Assembly (NCBI GenBank): GCA_023333565.1
Contig: JAJKFH010001316.1
Span: 83,300-147,299, forward strand
Origin: Puffinus mauretanicus
Taxonomy: Eukaryota; Chordata; Aves; Procellariiformes; Procellariidae
Reading direction: 5' to 3'
Length of the DNA: 64,000 bases
Shown here: positions 26,819-39,100 of the stretch, in pieces
How positions within the stretch are numbered: position 1 is the stretch's first letter
How the letters are laid out: the number at the start of each line of letters is the position of its first letter
Made by a program: the position numbers and the translations under genes
The notes under the pieces: model-generated
The model's input: only the letters and a program-made list of their open reading frames with translations
Told to the model about the DNA's origin: nothing
Databases searched by the model: none

Positions 26819-26824
26819 TTTATT
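26819..26824 (-). terminator. ABITRAM: ABITRAM polyadenylation signal
   Basis: AATAAA on the minus strand, 133 bp past the ABITRAM stop codon. It faces the CTNNAL1 signal across a short gap. Confidence 0.65.
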
Positions 26825-26956
26825 CTTGTATGAATCAAGCATTTAAGTTCCACTTTTAAAAACAGGCGCTAGGCCTTTCTATACCATGAAAGTTACAGCG
26901 TACAATCAAAGTAGCTTATTTAGTATCAAATACAGATGATAACTGTATAATTAATT

Positions 26957-27085
26957 TCATGAAGAAGAATTAAGACGTTTCAACAAAACTTCCTCATACT
27001 CCTTCTGCGTCAGAAGTCCTTGAGTTATACTCTTGCTTTCTTCAAATTTGGGTAGAACCACTGCGATGTATCCCTCTGTTGATGG
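26957..27085 (-). CDS. ABITRAM: ABITRAM exon 6 (stop codon)
   Basis: 129 bp including the TGA at 26959-26957. It encodes [18 protein letters not shown] through [15 protein letters not shown]. The acceptor is CTTTTTAG. Confidence 0.94.
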   Translation of the reverse strand, partial: PSTEGYIAVVLPKFEESKSITQGLLTQKEYEEVLLKRLNSSS

Positions 27086-30000
27086 CTAAAAAGCAAGATT
27101 GAAGTTAGCAGTGAAATAAAATTTACAAAATAAAAATCAGGAAAGTGTCTTACCTTTTCTTGCAGAATAGCAGGATTGCTAAGAATGTTTTCATTCACTT
27201 CTATCAGTCGCCCTCGTATACAACTGCAAAAGTGTTTCAATTCAGTAGAAGTGCACGGTATGTCAAGGTAAGAAGAAAAAGGGAAAAACCTTACCTATAA
27301 ATGGTGTATTCCTCTCCATCTGATGAAGATATCCTGCACAGAGGGGCAAGTTCTGTTAAAAACTGAGCTCCCTGCATTTGAAAAGTAAACAGACATATGT
27401 GTATTTTTAATTACACAGGGCTTTTTCAAGTATTACCATCAGCAACATAAGTTTGTAAGCTGCTCAGAACAAAGCAAGGAAGTGTGATAGTTACAGGTCA
27501 TTGCAAGTCACATAGCTGTGCTTCCCTACAGAGGGGAAGACGCCAACTTAGTTCTGTGCACAAACTGAATAGAAGCTGGTTAAGAGCTTATAGATTTAGT
27601 CATAATTAAGTTTCTTTTGGAATAACAGACTTGTAATATGATCAGATTAAATTTAGGGAAGAGAGGAGAAAAACAGTACCACTGATTTCAGTATAGCCAC
27701 ATTAAACTACACATATTTGAAAACCCACCATGAAACACACTGAACTAGCCCACTGCTATCTAGATCTGTTCGAGAAAAACAGTAGTCTCCAAATCTCGGC
27801 ATTTTGGTGGAAACAAATTTTTATCTTTTCAAGGTTGTTTAAGTCCCTCTGTACACTATGAAAAAAATGACTGAAAGCATTTTTAGCCAGGGTTTGAGCA
27901 ACACTGGAAGCCACCGGTGCTGTAGGAGCACTGTAAGACCCTGGCTGCGACAGTTAGACAGGCACCTCTCGAGAAAGTCTAAATTCTTCAGCTCTGGAGG
28001 GGCTGTTTTAAAATAAAATGCAAAGGTAACTTGGTAAGTTTCTATCCTAGAAAGGACAGAAAGTCTCAGGCAGTGTGAGAGATTAAAATGAAAACTAACC
28101 AAATCAAAAAGCCGTACCCTTTTTGACTTCCCAGAGACCTTATTCTGGAGCCTGCTACAGTTAGCACTGATTTGGTAATTAATGCTTTTAATTGTTTTTC
28201 CACTTTGAAGAAGAGGATGGGCTTCTGCCAAGGTGATGACACAGATTCTGCAAAAAGAAATATAATTATTACGCTGTAGTTGTGAGAAGCCATGCTCTTG
28301 TGTGCTCTAAGCAAGGTCCACAACCTTCTCTGCCTATACTGGTAGGATTTAAAACTGATACAGACTGCTTCATTTGGGCTCCTAGTCTGAAACGCTAGCA
28401 GGACTTTCAGTCTTGTGAAAGCTGTTGTTTACTTTCACTCTTTAAAGCACAGTATTCTTCCCTCTACAGCTTAGCAGGGAAGTTAAGCTGATCATTCCAT
28501 GGGAGTCACAGGACGGGCACCTACCAGGCTCAGGGAGGAAGCAAGGAGGGAAGGTCTGGGTGGCAGCATGGGGGTTGAGCAGGGTAACCTAGAACACAAT
28601 TTACCTGAGCTAATGGAGGAGAACGGAGGATAACTGTTGGCTGTAGACCAGAGACAAATTTTAGTTTCCCACTTACTTACAAAAATGTCAGATACAGGAT
28701 CAAATCGGACTCAGGGCATCTCACTTGACATCTGCTGTACCAAACCAAATGAAAATTGCATTCTGACCTAAAGCAACCCGCACAGAAGGCGCTTTGAGAT
28801 ACTAGACTGGATCATCAAAAGCGGTATGCTTCTTAGTTAAACAACCAGAGCTTCTAAATAAGCTAGAGCTGTTCTACCCATTGTTGTACCCCATGGGAGC
28901 ATACTCGGTTTGCTTGTCTGCTGATAGCTGAAGTAGATACTCACTTAAGACGATCAAGTAAAGCACAGTATGCTTTTGTCAGAAAATGTAACACAAGGCA
29001 ATGCTGCTCAGAACAGCTAAAGGCTGTTAGTGGTGAATAATTACAGCAGATGAATCCTTCGGTGATCTGGGCTTAGTTAACCTGCTGCTTGCATTTTATC
29101 TTTTTTTAAAGGAGGGTTATTTCTTGTCATGAAACTGGAGAGTTTGAGACAAGCCCAGCTGTAGAGACTACGCCCACCTTCATCCCTGGGCTAGAACCAT
29201 GCTTAATGCACAAACGTGGAGAGCCCAGAACTTGCCAATAAATGAACAGAGCTGAAGCTATTCAGTTTAGGAAGAGTTTAAGACCTAGAGCAAGGACCAG
29301 AATTAACAGAACAGTAACTGTAGAGAAAACCACGGCACAGAACCAGATCTGTCCCTGCGGATGCTGCATCCAGCTCCCTGCACTCCTTTGCGAGTTCTTG
29401 TTGCGCAGCTCCCCGCAGGAGGGAGCTGGATCCTGGCGAATGCTTTCAGCGTGCCCCAGCAGCTCAAAGGGACCAGAAAAGCTACCTCCTCTTGACCGCA
29501 ACCTCTTTCTAAGGGGAAGATGACAAATCATCTATTTGAGCTGATATCTATTAGAGCCGAGACCTGGCAAAACAAAAATCAACAGAAAATTTTACACTGC
29601 TTAGAAATAGCAAACTGAGCCCCATACGTAATAATGGTAAAATACTTTATAGAGCATTTGGCTAAGCTGCTGTAGAAGCCAAGGGCCCTGATATTTCAGA
29701 ATTCAAAATAGCAAAATAATCTTTCTAGACATTTGAACAAGTCTAGAAAGTCTAGTCATTTATATTTTTATTTCCTTTCCCCCATATCAACAGGATTTAA
29801 ACTGTTGTTTATATTAGACAACTGAGACTAATAACTACATATTTAGTATTTAGCGCAAATGCGAGGGTGTCCTTTCTTGCTGCTGCTGTCATACCTGTTA
29901 TTCCCAAGTACTCGGGTTTCCAAAGAACAAGAAAGTGAACTGCGTGAAACAGCCAGAGAGAAGCCCCAGCTCCGAAGGCTGCAGCGAGGCGATGGTTCTG

Positions 30001-31301
30001 CCCTGAGCCAAGCACGCCCTTCCCGTTACTCTGAGTTCCTAACAGGAGCAACAAACGCCTCCTCATCTTCCCTCAACACAGGAGCAACAGGCACTGCCAA
30101 TTTTTGTGTGGACAGGAGTTAAGTTCTGTTCTTCCCTCAGGAACTAAACACCCCAGAAACGCTGACAATGCCACCGAGGCACCCTGCAGTCAGAACAGGC
30201 TTTAGCAGGGGGGCAGGAGCTGGGGAAGGTACCAAGTGTATTAGAGTCCAAACCGGGTACAGGGTTGATTTACTCCAGACGACTGGGTATCCAGCTACTT
30301 CAAAGCAGAAACAATGACGTATGACATTTCATTTCCTATCTTGCATTCACTGTCTGTAGTACACAAACATACCATTAAAGGCAATTAAGTTGTATACAGA
30401 AAAAGCTAAATGTTTGTTCAAATTGAGCTAATTAATTTCCTAGAAACCAAGTCAAACAGACTACTTCTAAATGCCGTTACAGAAAAGCCTTTTGAAATGT
30501 TGCTTTTCTGCTGTTGACGATGATGTAAAGGGCCCTTTCGGCGGGAGAGGACGCAGGGACACGGGGGCAGCACTACAGACACTGAAGGGGCCTTTTTAAA
30601 AATCTGCTGAGCAACACCGCAGGGAAAGAGTTCAAGCTCCCCTGTTCTTATTAGAGTAGTAATTAAAGAAGGGTACAGGAAGGCTAAGATTTGTCACTCT
30701 CCCATCCTCCCACCTTCCAGAAAAATCCAGGCTCTCCCGCTACTTTGCACCTGTCCCACTCAAGGCGTTCCCGCAGGAGCGGTGATGTTGGTGCAGTGCC
30801 CCCACCGCCCCTCCAGGCAGCCTGGAGCAATCGCCGCGCCCCTCCAAGCGCACGGAAAAGGGGGGGCGGGCGGGTGGACGGAGGGCTGCTGGGGCTCAGC
30901 CCCCCGGCGCGCCCCTGCAGGGGTGGAAGAGGGAGGCGGGGGGGCTCCCGCCTCCTGCCGGAAAGCAGCGGCGCTTCCTCCTCCGCGGGAAGCCCGGGGC
31001 TTCCCGAGAGCCAGAGCCCGGCGACCGGGGGCTGCCCGCAGCCACCTCTCCTCGGTGCGGCCCCCAGCACCCCCAAACCGCGGCAGCGCCACTCGCCTGT
31101 TGGAGTGCTGCAGCACGCAGAAGTCCTCGCACGGCCGCCCCTTCACGTCTGCAACAGGGCACAAACACCAGTGACCGCCCCGCCGCTGCCGCCCCGGCCC
31201 CGGCCCCGGCCCCGGCCCCGGCCCCGGCCCCGCCGCCCGGCGGTACCTGGCTTGTACCAGCGCGTGAAGTACCGCTCCGCGCCGCCCCGCGCCGCCGCCA
31301 T
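26957..31301 (-). CDS. ABITRAM: ABITRAM (FAM206A / Simiate), complete, 6 exons, 170 aa
   Basis: ABITRAM is a small actin-binding protein found in nuclear speckles and dendrites that influences actin dynamics and transcription (family knowledge). Exons on the minus strand, 5' to 3': 31301-31247, 31148-31097, 28247-28118, 27371-27295, 27223-27154 and 27085-26957. They sum to 513 bp with consistent phases and give 170 residues, versus about 181 in human. The mature N-terminal motif [10 protein letters not shown], then [17 protein letters not shown], the [14 protein letters not shown] block, [22 protein letters not shown] and the C-terminal [17 protein letters not shown] all match the vertebrate family. 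The start is the ATG in a GCCGCC-rich context immediately before [11 protein letters not shown]; the N-terminus is shorter than in human. Two oddities: intron 2 needs a GC donor, and intron 1 (98 bp) holds a GGGGCC array. Confidence 0.95.
27154..27223 (-). CDS. ABITRAM: ABITRAM exon 5
   Basis: 70 bp, completes S, then [14 protein letters not shown] to AILQEK. The acceptor is TTTTGCAG and the donor GTAAGA. Confidence 0.94.
27295..27371 (-). CDS. ABITRAM: ABITRAM exon 4
   Basis: 77 bp, phase 0 to 2, [17 protein letters not shown] to EEYTIY(S). The acceptor is CAAATGCAG and the donor GTAAGG. Confidence 0.93.
28118..28247 (-). CDS. ABITRAM: ABITRAM exon 3
   Basis: 130 bp; its first base completes the split arginine codon, then [17 protein letters not shown] to NKVSGKSKR. 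The acceptor is CTTTTTGCAG and the donor AGG/GTACGG, which is a weak match to consensus. Confidence 0.92.
31097..31148 (-). CDS. ABITRAM: ABITRAM exon 2
   Basis: 52 bp, (D)[16 protein letters not shown](R). The acceptor is TGTTGCAG. The only donor that keeps the reading frame into exon 3 is AACAG/GCGAGT, i.e. a GC rather than a GT donor. Confidence 0.9.
31191..31232 (-). repeat. (GGGGCC)7 hexanucleotide repeat in ABITRAM intron 1
   Basis: Seven perfect units, GCCCCG on the plus strand and therefore GGGGCC on the ABITRAM sense strand. They lie in the middle of the 98-bp first intron, in pre-mRNA orientation. The repeat class is the same as in C9orf72. It is G-quadruplex-prone, length-unstable and hard to sequence. 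Confidence 0.95.
31247..31301 (-). CDS. ABITRAM: ABITRAM exon 1 (start codon)
   Basis: 55 bp from the ATG (31301-31299), [18 protein letters not shown] plus one base of the next codon. The donor is CCAG/GTACC. It lies in the CpG island. Confidence 0.93.
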
Positions 31302-31480
31302 GCCGCCCGCCCCGCCTCACCCCGCCGGCGCGCCGCGATGACGGGCGGGCGGGTCCCGCGGCCGCGGGGCGGCGGTTCCGGCAGAGGCGGCCCCGTCCTC
31401 CCGACCCGGCCCGGGGCTCCGCTGCCGCTGCCGCGGGAGGGAGGAGGCTCCCGGAGGGCGAGAGCAGTTCCACGGCAAAA

Positions 31481-34400
31481 TCCGTTCTCACCCCCCACCC
31501 GAGTACGTGGGGGAGCAATTCTAGTACAAGGCAGTCGGTTTCACTGACTGTAGGGAAATGTCATTTTACATATTTAATTATTTTTTCTTCTGAGAAGGTC
31601 AATGAAAGATGTCACCGGCCATAACTACAGCAGTGAGGAAAATGCTCAAAAAAACAGCATTTGGTTCAGTGGTTTATTTTCTCTAGCACACAGAAATACA
31701 ATAATAGCTATAGTGAACATATATGCACCAAAAAAGAATTTTAAATAAAAACACATTTCATGTGTTTCTCTTCATGTGTTCATCTCTCCGTTTCTTGCTT
31801 GTGGCAAACAGAATGACGCAGTTTTTCCACAGAGATTTTAACTATGCTGGTCCCGCAATTCGGGCAGCAGGAGAGCCGCTGTGAATTCCATTTTAGCCTC
31901 GAATGTATTTCATATAAACATAACTGAGCTGCGTTCCCACAACTCATTTGGCACCACCCTGCGTGGCCTGGCCGCAATGGAGCAGGGAAACTGTACCGGC
32001 ACCTGAACCCCACAGGCCGGGCAAGCGAGGACTTCCACACCTCTGATTTGACTCTCGCTGCGCATACCAACTACACACGACACCTCTTCTGTACAAATAC
32101 AGGCTAAAACCATTAGAAGAACATGTTACAAAAAAACCCCTTTGATTCCAGCATTGTCTGCCTATTCTGTCTACCCGCATCTAGCACAGGCACTAAATAA
32201 GACAGCTGTAACAGCATATAAAATTAAGGTCTGTACCATAATTAAGGTATAGATGGATACACAAACCAGAGACACTTCCATTTATCAGCCGGAATAGTCA
32301 GGCGTGTTACAAACTGCTGCAGAAAAATATATGGATAAAAATAAAAGGCCGCTTAGAGGCTCTGCCCCATCAGTTTGCCAAACCATGAGCATTCTCAACA
32401 CGAGTGCACTGCAACAGATGCAGATTCCTTTAGAAGGCTGACAAAGAAAAAAAAAAACCCAAATTTTTGTCATCTTGCCAGTACAAACCTACAGCAGATT
32501 TCAGCCTATGGTCTTCTCAATTACTAGTTTGGACAGCTGTCCATCATGGACATCTCTCCATCAAAGATTAAAGAGCACTGAATGGGTGGGATATGCTTGT
32601 GTCATTTCTGCCCACATGCTCTAAAGGCAATTTATTTTTCATGTTGTTACATCAGCAATGTGTTTTGATATGCAGTTATTTTACATCGAAAGCCACTGGA
32701 AACACTGACTGAAATTTGTAGATTTATCTCCATCATTTAGTCATTGATCTTAAAATCTCTTGGGCAACACTAGGCTACATCCCTGCTTCCGATGTCATAT
32801 CCAGCACATGGACAAGAGAACTGGCAGCTATGACAGTTGAAGGCGAACAGAAACCACTAGTAAAAAACTCAAAGTGAACTGAGGTCATCCAAGTCTGCAA
32901 TCCCTCATGACCAAAGAGGTGGAGCACGCCCAATTTCTGTATCGGCTGAGGCTGCGGGACAGAAGGCGAAAGACCCATGGGCTAAAGCACACTGAATTTA
33001 TGGTGGCATACCAGACCACTGGTAAACACAGCGTCCACACCCTACAAAACCCACTAGGATGCAGTGAGGTCGCATCTCAGACACTGCATTTCAGCAGAAC
33101 AGAGCTGTGATGAGAGGTCTGGAGGGAAGGAGGGGAGAAGTCTTACTGATTCTTTTTGCCCAGGAATGCATTTTGCTCGTGAGGAGCAGTACAGGAGCAC
33201 GAACTGAGGCAGGAGGGCTCCACTGGCGACCAGCACCATTACCCTAGCAAAGGCAAGACTCATTTAGACAGTTCAAGGTCAAATCAGACCACTCCAAAGG
33301 GTGACACATTCAACTGCAAGAGACATCAGGAAGAGACCTCCAGAGGAAAAGCAGCCACATTTTGAGACATCTGGAATGAGGTGGGACTGCCAAGACGGGA
33401 GTTTGGGATAGGAAAATGCAGTAGTCAAGGCATGAAAAATTCCATTTTGACAGGTTTAGTGTGTGTATGTGTGTCAGCGTGGTGGTCAGCATGGTTGTTT
33501 TGAACTTGCTTGTTTTTCTAAAGAAGAAAGCAGTGATGCGTACATGCCAAAACCAAAACAGCTTTTGATGAGCCAAAAATTATGGTATTCAAGCATTAGA
33601 GGCAGCAAAGGAAAGATGAAGATCAGGTGGGTTTTAGGCAGACAACTTGTTAGCTACAACAAAGTCAAGAAATGAACACAGCACAGTTAAGGGCAGAAGT
33701 ACCATAAGAGTTTAGACTGAAAAAATAGAAGTTACCTTCTCTTCAGAGAGTTCAAATAAGCTAACAGTTTAAGAGCATGGAAGATAGAGAAGCAAAGAGT
33801 ATATATATCAATTTTTCATCATACTCATAGATACTACTAATTCAAGCTTGGGAACACTACAATATAACTGCTGTAAGAGAAGAGTAAGAAGAGCACAGGA
33901 TGGGTGATCAAGGAGATGCTATAAAAAAGTAGCAGACGGCTATTGTACCATGGCATGACTCCTCTGTTCAGAGGTGTGCTTCTAACAAAAGTCCAGAGGC
34001 TTAATCAAAATGCAATGGCATAGAATAAGACAGACAAAATGTAAAGGGAGGCGATGCACCTATATTTTGTCAGTGTTCTTGTTAGAGATGAAAGCCCAGC
34101 ACCAGAGTAGCTTCTAGTGATGGAAAGCTAAGTTGGGGGGGAGGAAAATGAGTGCTTCCACAAGAGAAGTCTGTTCTTCTCTCCAAACAACTGCTCACCA
34201 AGCAAAGAGATACACAGGTTCATACATGTGCAGATCTGGGGGAGCTGGTAAGACCCCACCACAGCTTAGTGCTCCCCTCAGGGTGCATTAGCAGAGCTGA
34301 AGGAAGTACGCCTTTCTCTACCCTCTGACTTCAAAGGAGGTAAGGAACAGGATTTCATCGCTGTGGCAGAAGATTAAATCTCAAACTTGTTAACTTGAAG

Positions 34401-35610
34401 AAAGACTGAAGGAGGAGGAAAAGCCAATATTCCACTGGCTGAGAAACTCCTGCAATCCCCATTTCTTAAAGAGCAAAAAAAGCCCCCAAACCTCTCAGTT
34501 CATTCCAAACATCTATTTCTGAGGTGATAGAGTAGTTTTGGCTTTCATTGTATGACAGACCAACATATGCCAGATGGTTTTAACCTCTCAGACATGGTAT
34601 CATCAAACACTACTTCTTTGTTCAAGCTTTTTATTCAGCTGATGATTTGAAGGAGTGGTAAAGTTGAATCAGAAATAAGTTCTAATTGTTATATTTCTGG
34701 GATTTTTAAAGCTAGCTAGTTAAAATAGCATAATTCCATTACTTATTCATTATATAAAAGCTGACTAATGTTCACCTTCCCCACAAATGCAGAATTTACT
34801 TATTTTGCCATTGTCTTTTTCATCCTTCTCCTTCCTTCAGTTACTTTCAGGGTGGTTAAAATATTAAGACTGTAAGCTCAAACTACATACTTACGTATAC
34901 ACTTATAATTATCCTTAACATGCTGCTTCCCTATATATGCTATTTTGGATGTCTCTGCTTAGTTGTTGCAAAGAATGTAACTGTTCTGCAAGCACAGGTT
35001 CTTGTGCAGTCACACTGAACTAGGAGGACTCAGCTCTCCCACTCTGCTCGTTTCCCAAAGTAAATCAACACTTTACTTAAGGAAGCTGTTGCGGTAAATG
35101 ACTGTTCGTCTCGCCCTGTAGCATTCCTCCCCTTGATATCAAACAGACTTTAATACAGCTTCGCCATTTCAGGCAGCATAAGTGGGATATAGCACTACTT
35201 TAAAAGTCTTTTTGATGGAATTCACATATATTAGAGCTAGAGCTATACTTTTACAATCTAATAGTAGTACTTTTGTTGCTGATTTGAGAAATTGGTGAAG
35301 AGCAACTCACATCAGAAGGGATGAAACAGGTAAAACATTTGGTGCAAACACTTAAAATGGGATTTCACAAGAATTTGTTTGGAGTAGAAACCAACTGGAG
35401 TAAGATACAAAGAATCCACAAGCTATTGAGAGAACCACCACCACAAAAAGGATGGAGTGGACTCATCCGCCACTCCGTGTAAACTAGGTGGATGCAGAAG
35501 AGATGAGCTTCTACCAATATAAACATTACATGTCTTTTTCTTGTTTTATACTGCTCACTGTGCTTTATATCCACTGATTTCGATTGTGCTAAAATAAAAA
35601 TCACTGTTCT
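31481..35610. other. Gap between the ABITRAM promoter and the SLC39A6 3' end
   Basis: About 4.1 kb with no recognised coding exon or repeat family. Minus-strand AATAAA motifs occur at several places (for example near 34629 and 31671), so parts could be an extended SLC39A6 3' UTR. Open frames here are short and unconserved. Confidence 0.5.
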
Positions 35611-35616
35611 TTTATT
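35611..35616 (-). terminator. SLC39A6: SLC39A6 candidate polyadenylation signal
   Basis: First AATAAA on the minus strand after the SLC39A6 stop, 370 bp downstream. Distal copies exist, so alternative 3' ends are possible. Confidence 0.45.
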
Positions 35617-35983
35617 TCTTTAAACCAACAAAACCACTGAAGTAAAAAAAAAGTTACATATAATTACATACAGTAAATAAATTTACTAAAAAAAAACCCC
35701 ACAACCTAACCCCCCAGACAATACTCCTTTAATAGCTTTGGCACTTTCACCATGTTTTACTAAGTACAACTTCCCACAGTACCATATGCAATGCTAAATC
35801 CTAAGTGAAAAAAAAACTTAGTGTCCATTTCTATCAGGGGGAGAAGGGAGGGAGGGACGCAACAGCAAAGCACACCAATACAAGTATCTAGTCTATACCA
35901 AACGTACCTCTCCATTAGGGAATTTAATAGAAAAAACCTACCACTTATAATTTAACACCAATCTCTCTTCCTGGCAACCAGGA

Positions 35984-36136
35984 TTACAGGTTTATGCTGA
36001 ATACAATCTTATGTTCAAATACGGAGATAAGCAGCATTATCCCAAAACCCAACAGAATCCCAGCGTTCTGTAACAGGAAGTATCCCCAGCGGCTACATCC
36101 ATGATCACTGGCATCATTGTGGAGCATTTCAGGCAC
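35984..36136 (-). CDS. SLC39A6: SLC39A6 coding exon 9 (TM8, stop)
   Basis: 153 bp including the TAA at 35986-35984. [18 protein letters not shown], then the TM8 segment [17 protein letters not shown], ending [11 protein letters not shown], the standard ZIP6 C-terminus. The acceptor is TTTGTTTAG. Confidence 0.96.
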   Translation of the reverse strand: MPEMLHNDASDHGCSRWGYFLLQNAGILLGFGIMLLISVFEHKIVFSINL

Positions 36137-39100
36137 CTAAACAAACATGGAAGTGTTAAATGCCTTCAAAATAAACAGTTACTTCAAACCCAGTTCTTCA
36201 ACCGTGAGGCATGAGGTAATGGAGTCTTACTCCTCTAGTCTTTCCTGTTGACTGCATTAATACTTCCCCTTGAATAAGGTGTCACTCAACATGAACAACA
36301 TTACCAGAGTCTACTTTCTTATTTAGAGACAGAGAGAATCTGTAATGTTCTAATTACTGTTTTCATGATAATTATGCTGATGTCGTAAGCCAGCCATTTA
36401 CTCAGGATGTGATTATTTACCAACTGATTTAATCAAGCCACACCAAGAATTTTATTCTTAAGCTTTCACAAACATCCACCAAATACTTTGTACTTCTGCA
36501 CAAACATACTTCTGAGGTACGGTATAGGTTTTAATACAATTCTGTCTTCATCCCAAGAAGCAGTAATGATTTAATGCAAAAGCTGAAGCACATTTGCTGG
36601 TGCCGATAGTGTGCAGTCTTACTGGCTATCTGCTATACTAGCCACTGTCAGAAGCAAATTTTTTACTCTACTTCTGCTGTTAACTGCCTCTGTTTAACAA
36701 GTAAGGAAGAAACAATCTCTGTTCCTACAGTAATCTAAATAAAAGCAATCTTCCACCTGAACATTTAACTGAGCACGTACACGGCGTAGAAAAAGTTAAT
36801 TGAGGGAGAAAAGATGGAAGAATTTATTTTGAGATCAAAATATAATTAGCATTAATTCTTAAACTATGTTATATAAAATTCAAGTAGGTCTAGCCGCTTA
36901 CCATATCCACAAGAGCCACATACATGAACAAGCCAGCAGTAAGTGCAAATATCCACATTGAAACATTGTCTGCATAATGACCGATAAGAATCCCAGTTGC
37001 CATTCCAAGATAGGCCAGCATAGCTGAGAGAGCATTATAAAGCACAGCTTGCTTGACGGTCATACCGGCTTTTAGAAGCACAGCGAAATCTCCTACAACA
37101 GGGAAAAAACAAACCAAAGTTTTCATCCTCAGGTAACTATTGCAGTATTCATGAGTTCTCCTCTTACTTACAAGATTACTAAGCTATTTTTATGCTGCCG
37201 TCTGCCTTACTTTTTTTCTTCATAAAATCAGAAATCACTGGGGGACAGAAAATTAAAAAGCGCACATGAAGAACAACACAACAGCAAGCATTGTAAGTTT
37301 CTAACCTAATTTTTGGAAGCAGCAGCTTTTAGTGTACTTTGCATTTAAACCAACACTGTAAAATACTGCAGTACCTGATACGCGTAAGCGTTCTAAAGAA
37401 GTTTCTAAAAAAATATTCCCACTTTATTGCATAAAGCAATGGTGATGATTCCATTTATTATCATGTAACTGGTCTTTGTACTTTAAGTCTAGCTGTTTCA
37501 TAAATTTAGAAATAATTTCTTTATTCATTTCTGTAAATGATCCTTAACATCTTATTTTTACTTGAAGGAATGATAGATTACCAGCCAGAAACAGGTTTTT
37601 CATAATTCAGAATAGAATTTTTTTTTGTTTAGATAAATTAGATCTAAACCAGAGTAAAATAATATAAGCTTATTATTTGGAAGTAAAGTGGATTCTATGT
37701 AAATACGTAAGTTATCTCCAGTTACAGTAAACAAACTCAATCTTCAATGCTGATTTGAGTAATTTGTTACAACAGCTTTTCCCACAAGACACTGCAATTA
37801 AGATGAACTGGTATGTTACAAACATTGTTTAGCATTAACAACAGAATGATCCAATTTTATCCCCAGCTAACTTCAGCTAGTCCCATTTGTTTCAGTATTC
37901 CTATGCCACTTCATGTCCTCTGTTAAAGAAGGTATTTCCATCAAGTTTTCTGTGCTGATTAAAGCAGCATGATTTAAATTTTAAAAGATTTTTCTTGCTT
38001 CCAAAACCAACAGAACATTTGAATCTAAAATTACCAGATTCATAACAAATTTATTTTGTATATTTGTACTAACAACATTTACTACATGTCATTAATACAA
38101 GTTCCACGATTCCCGTGGAATTTATATTAAGACAAACAAGACTCAATTCCTCCCATGTCATAAAACCAGGTACGTTTTCTCCAGAGTAATGTATTTCTGT
38201 ATAACATTATTGTACAGACAAATATATCAAACCGTTTAATAAATAGTTCAATGTATACACATACTGGTTTACAAGCTCCATTAAATGAAATTGAACGTTC
38301 TACTTTCTAGGGAATTAAACCTTAAAAAAGTGCAAGCAAACTGTTCTTTCCTCATTCTACACACCAGGTACGACTGGGGCCATGACAGCTAAGAAAGAAA
38401 TACCAATTGCACATTCAAAATGGATTTCGACAATTGGAAAGATCAGCTTCGTTCCGAGTTAAACTAAGCAGCTACATCCTGTTCTCACGAGTTGCCCTTG
38501 GCAAAAGGGCCAAATACTAAACCTACAACATAAGACATGTGCATTCCCATGAGAAATTATGGTCATGAATTTAAATCACTTGAGCTTGAAAGACAAACTA
38601 TTTCTAGGAAAGATTTCTAAGTCGTTCCAAGTTTAATTTGGAGCTACGGCAGTTCTTTGCAAGACTTAATGAAAAAGCAGCAAATGTAATGCAGAAAGGA
38701 GTTCGACTAATTGTGATCTTCCTTTTAACAGCACAAACACAAGAATAAAATTAAACAGAGATGTGAGAAAAGCAAATTCTGACATGCATTCCCCTGTAAT
38801 TCACAATTTATGTCGCTAAGGAGAATAAAAGCTACAACTGAACTATACAGAACAAGTTGTAAGTAACTGCAAGAGACACTGAGTTTTAAACAAAGTAGCT
38901 GAAACATTTACATTTTTAAAAGGAAGATTAATTCAATTAATAAATAAAACAGTCTTTAAATAAGTTAAAAGTATTCTTGAGTAGACAGTCTGACACAGAT
39001 GAAGTTGTCTTATAAAATTTTACTGTGCCACAGAATAAAATCACTTACAATTCTCTAAAGTGTACCTGTAAGTACCTACACCTGCAGCATATGAAAATAT

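Larger units (their letters stand above)
30760..31480. promoter_or_regulatory. CpG island / ABITRAM promoter region
   Basis: A sharp rise in G+C and CpG density spans ABITRAM exons 1-2 and the upstream flank, in otherwise AT-rich surroundings. No TATA box is evident near the start, which fits a dispersed housekeeping-type promoter. In mammals the opposite side of this island drives ELP1; no ELP1-like exon was recognised here. The several long open frames across the island (both strands) are GC-driven. Confidence 0.8.

Noticed and set aside
30684..31518. Long open frames (130-252 codons) on both strands around the ABITRAM promoter
   Set aside because: They are products of GC-rich, stop-poor composition. 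They overlap the real ABITRAM exons 1 and 2, contain low-complexity Pro/Arg/Gly/Ala, and match no family.
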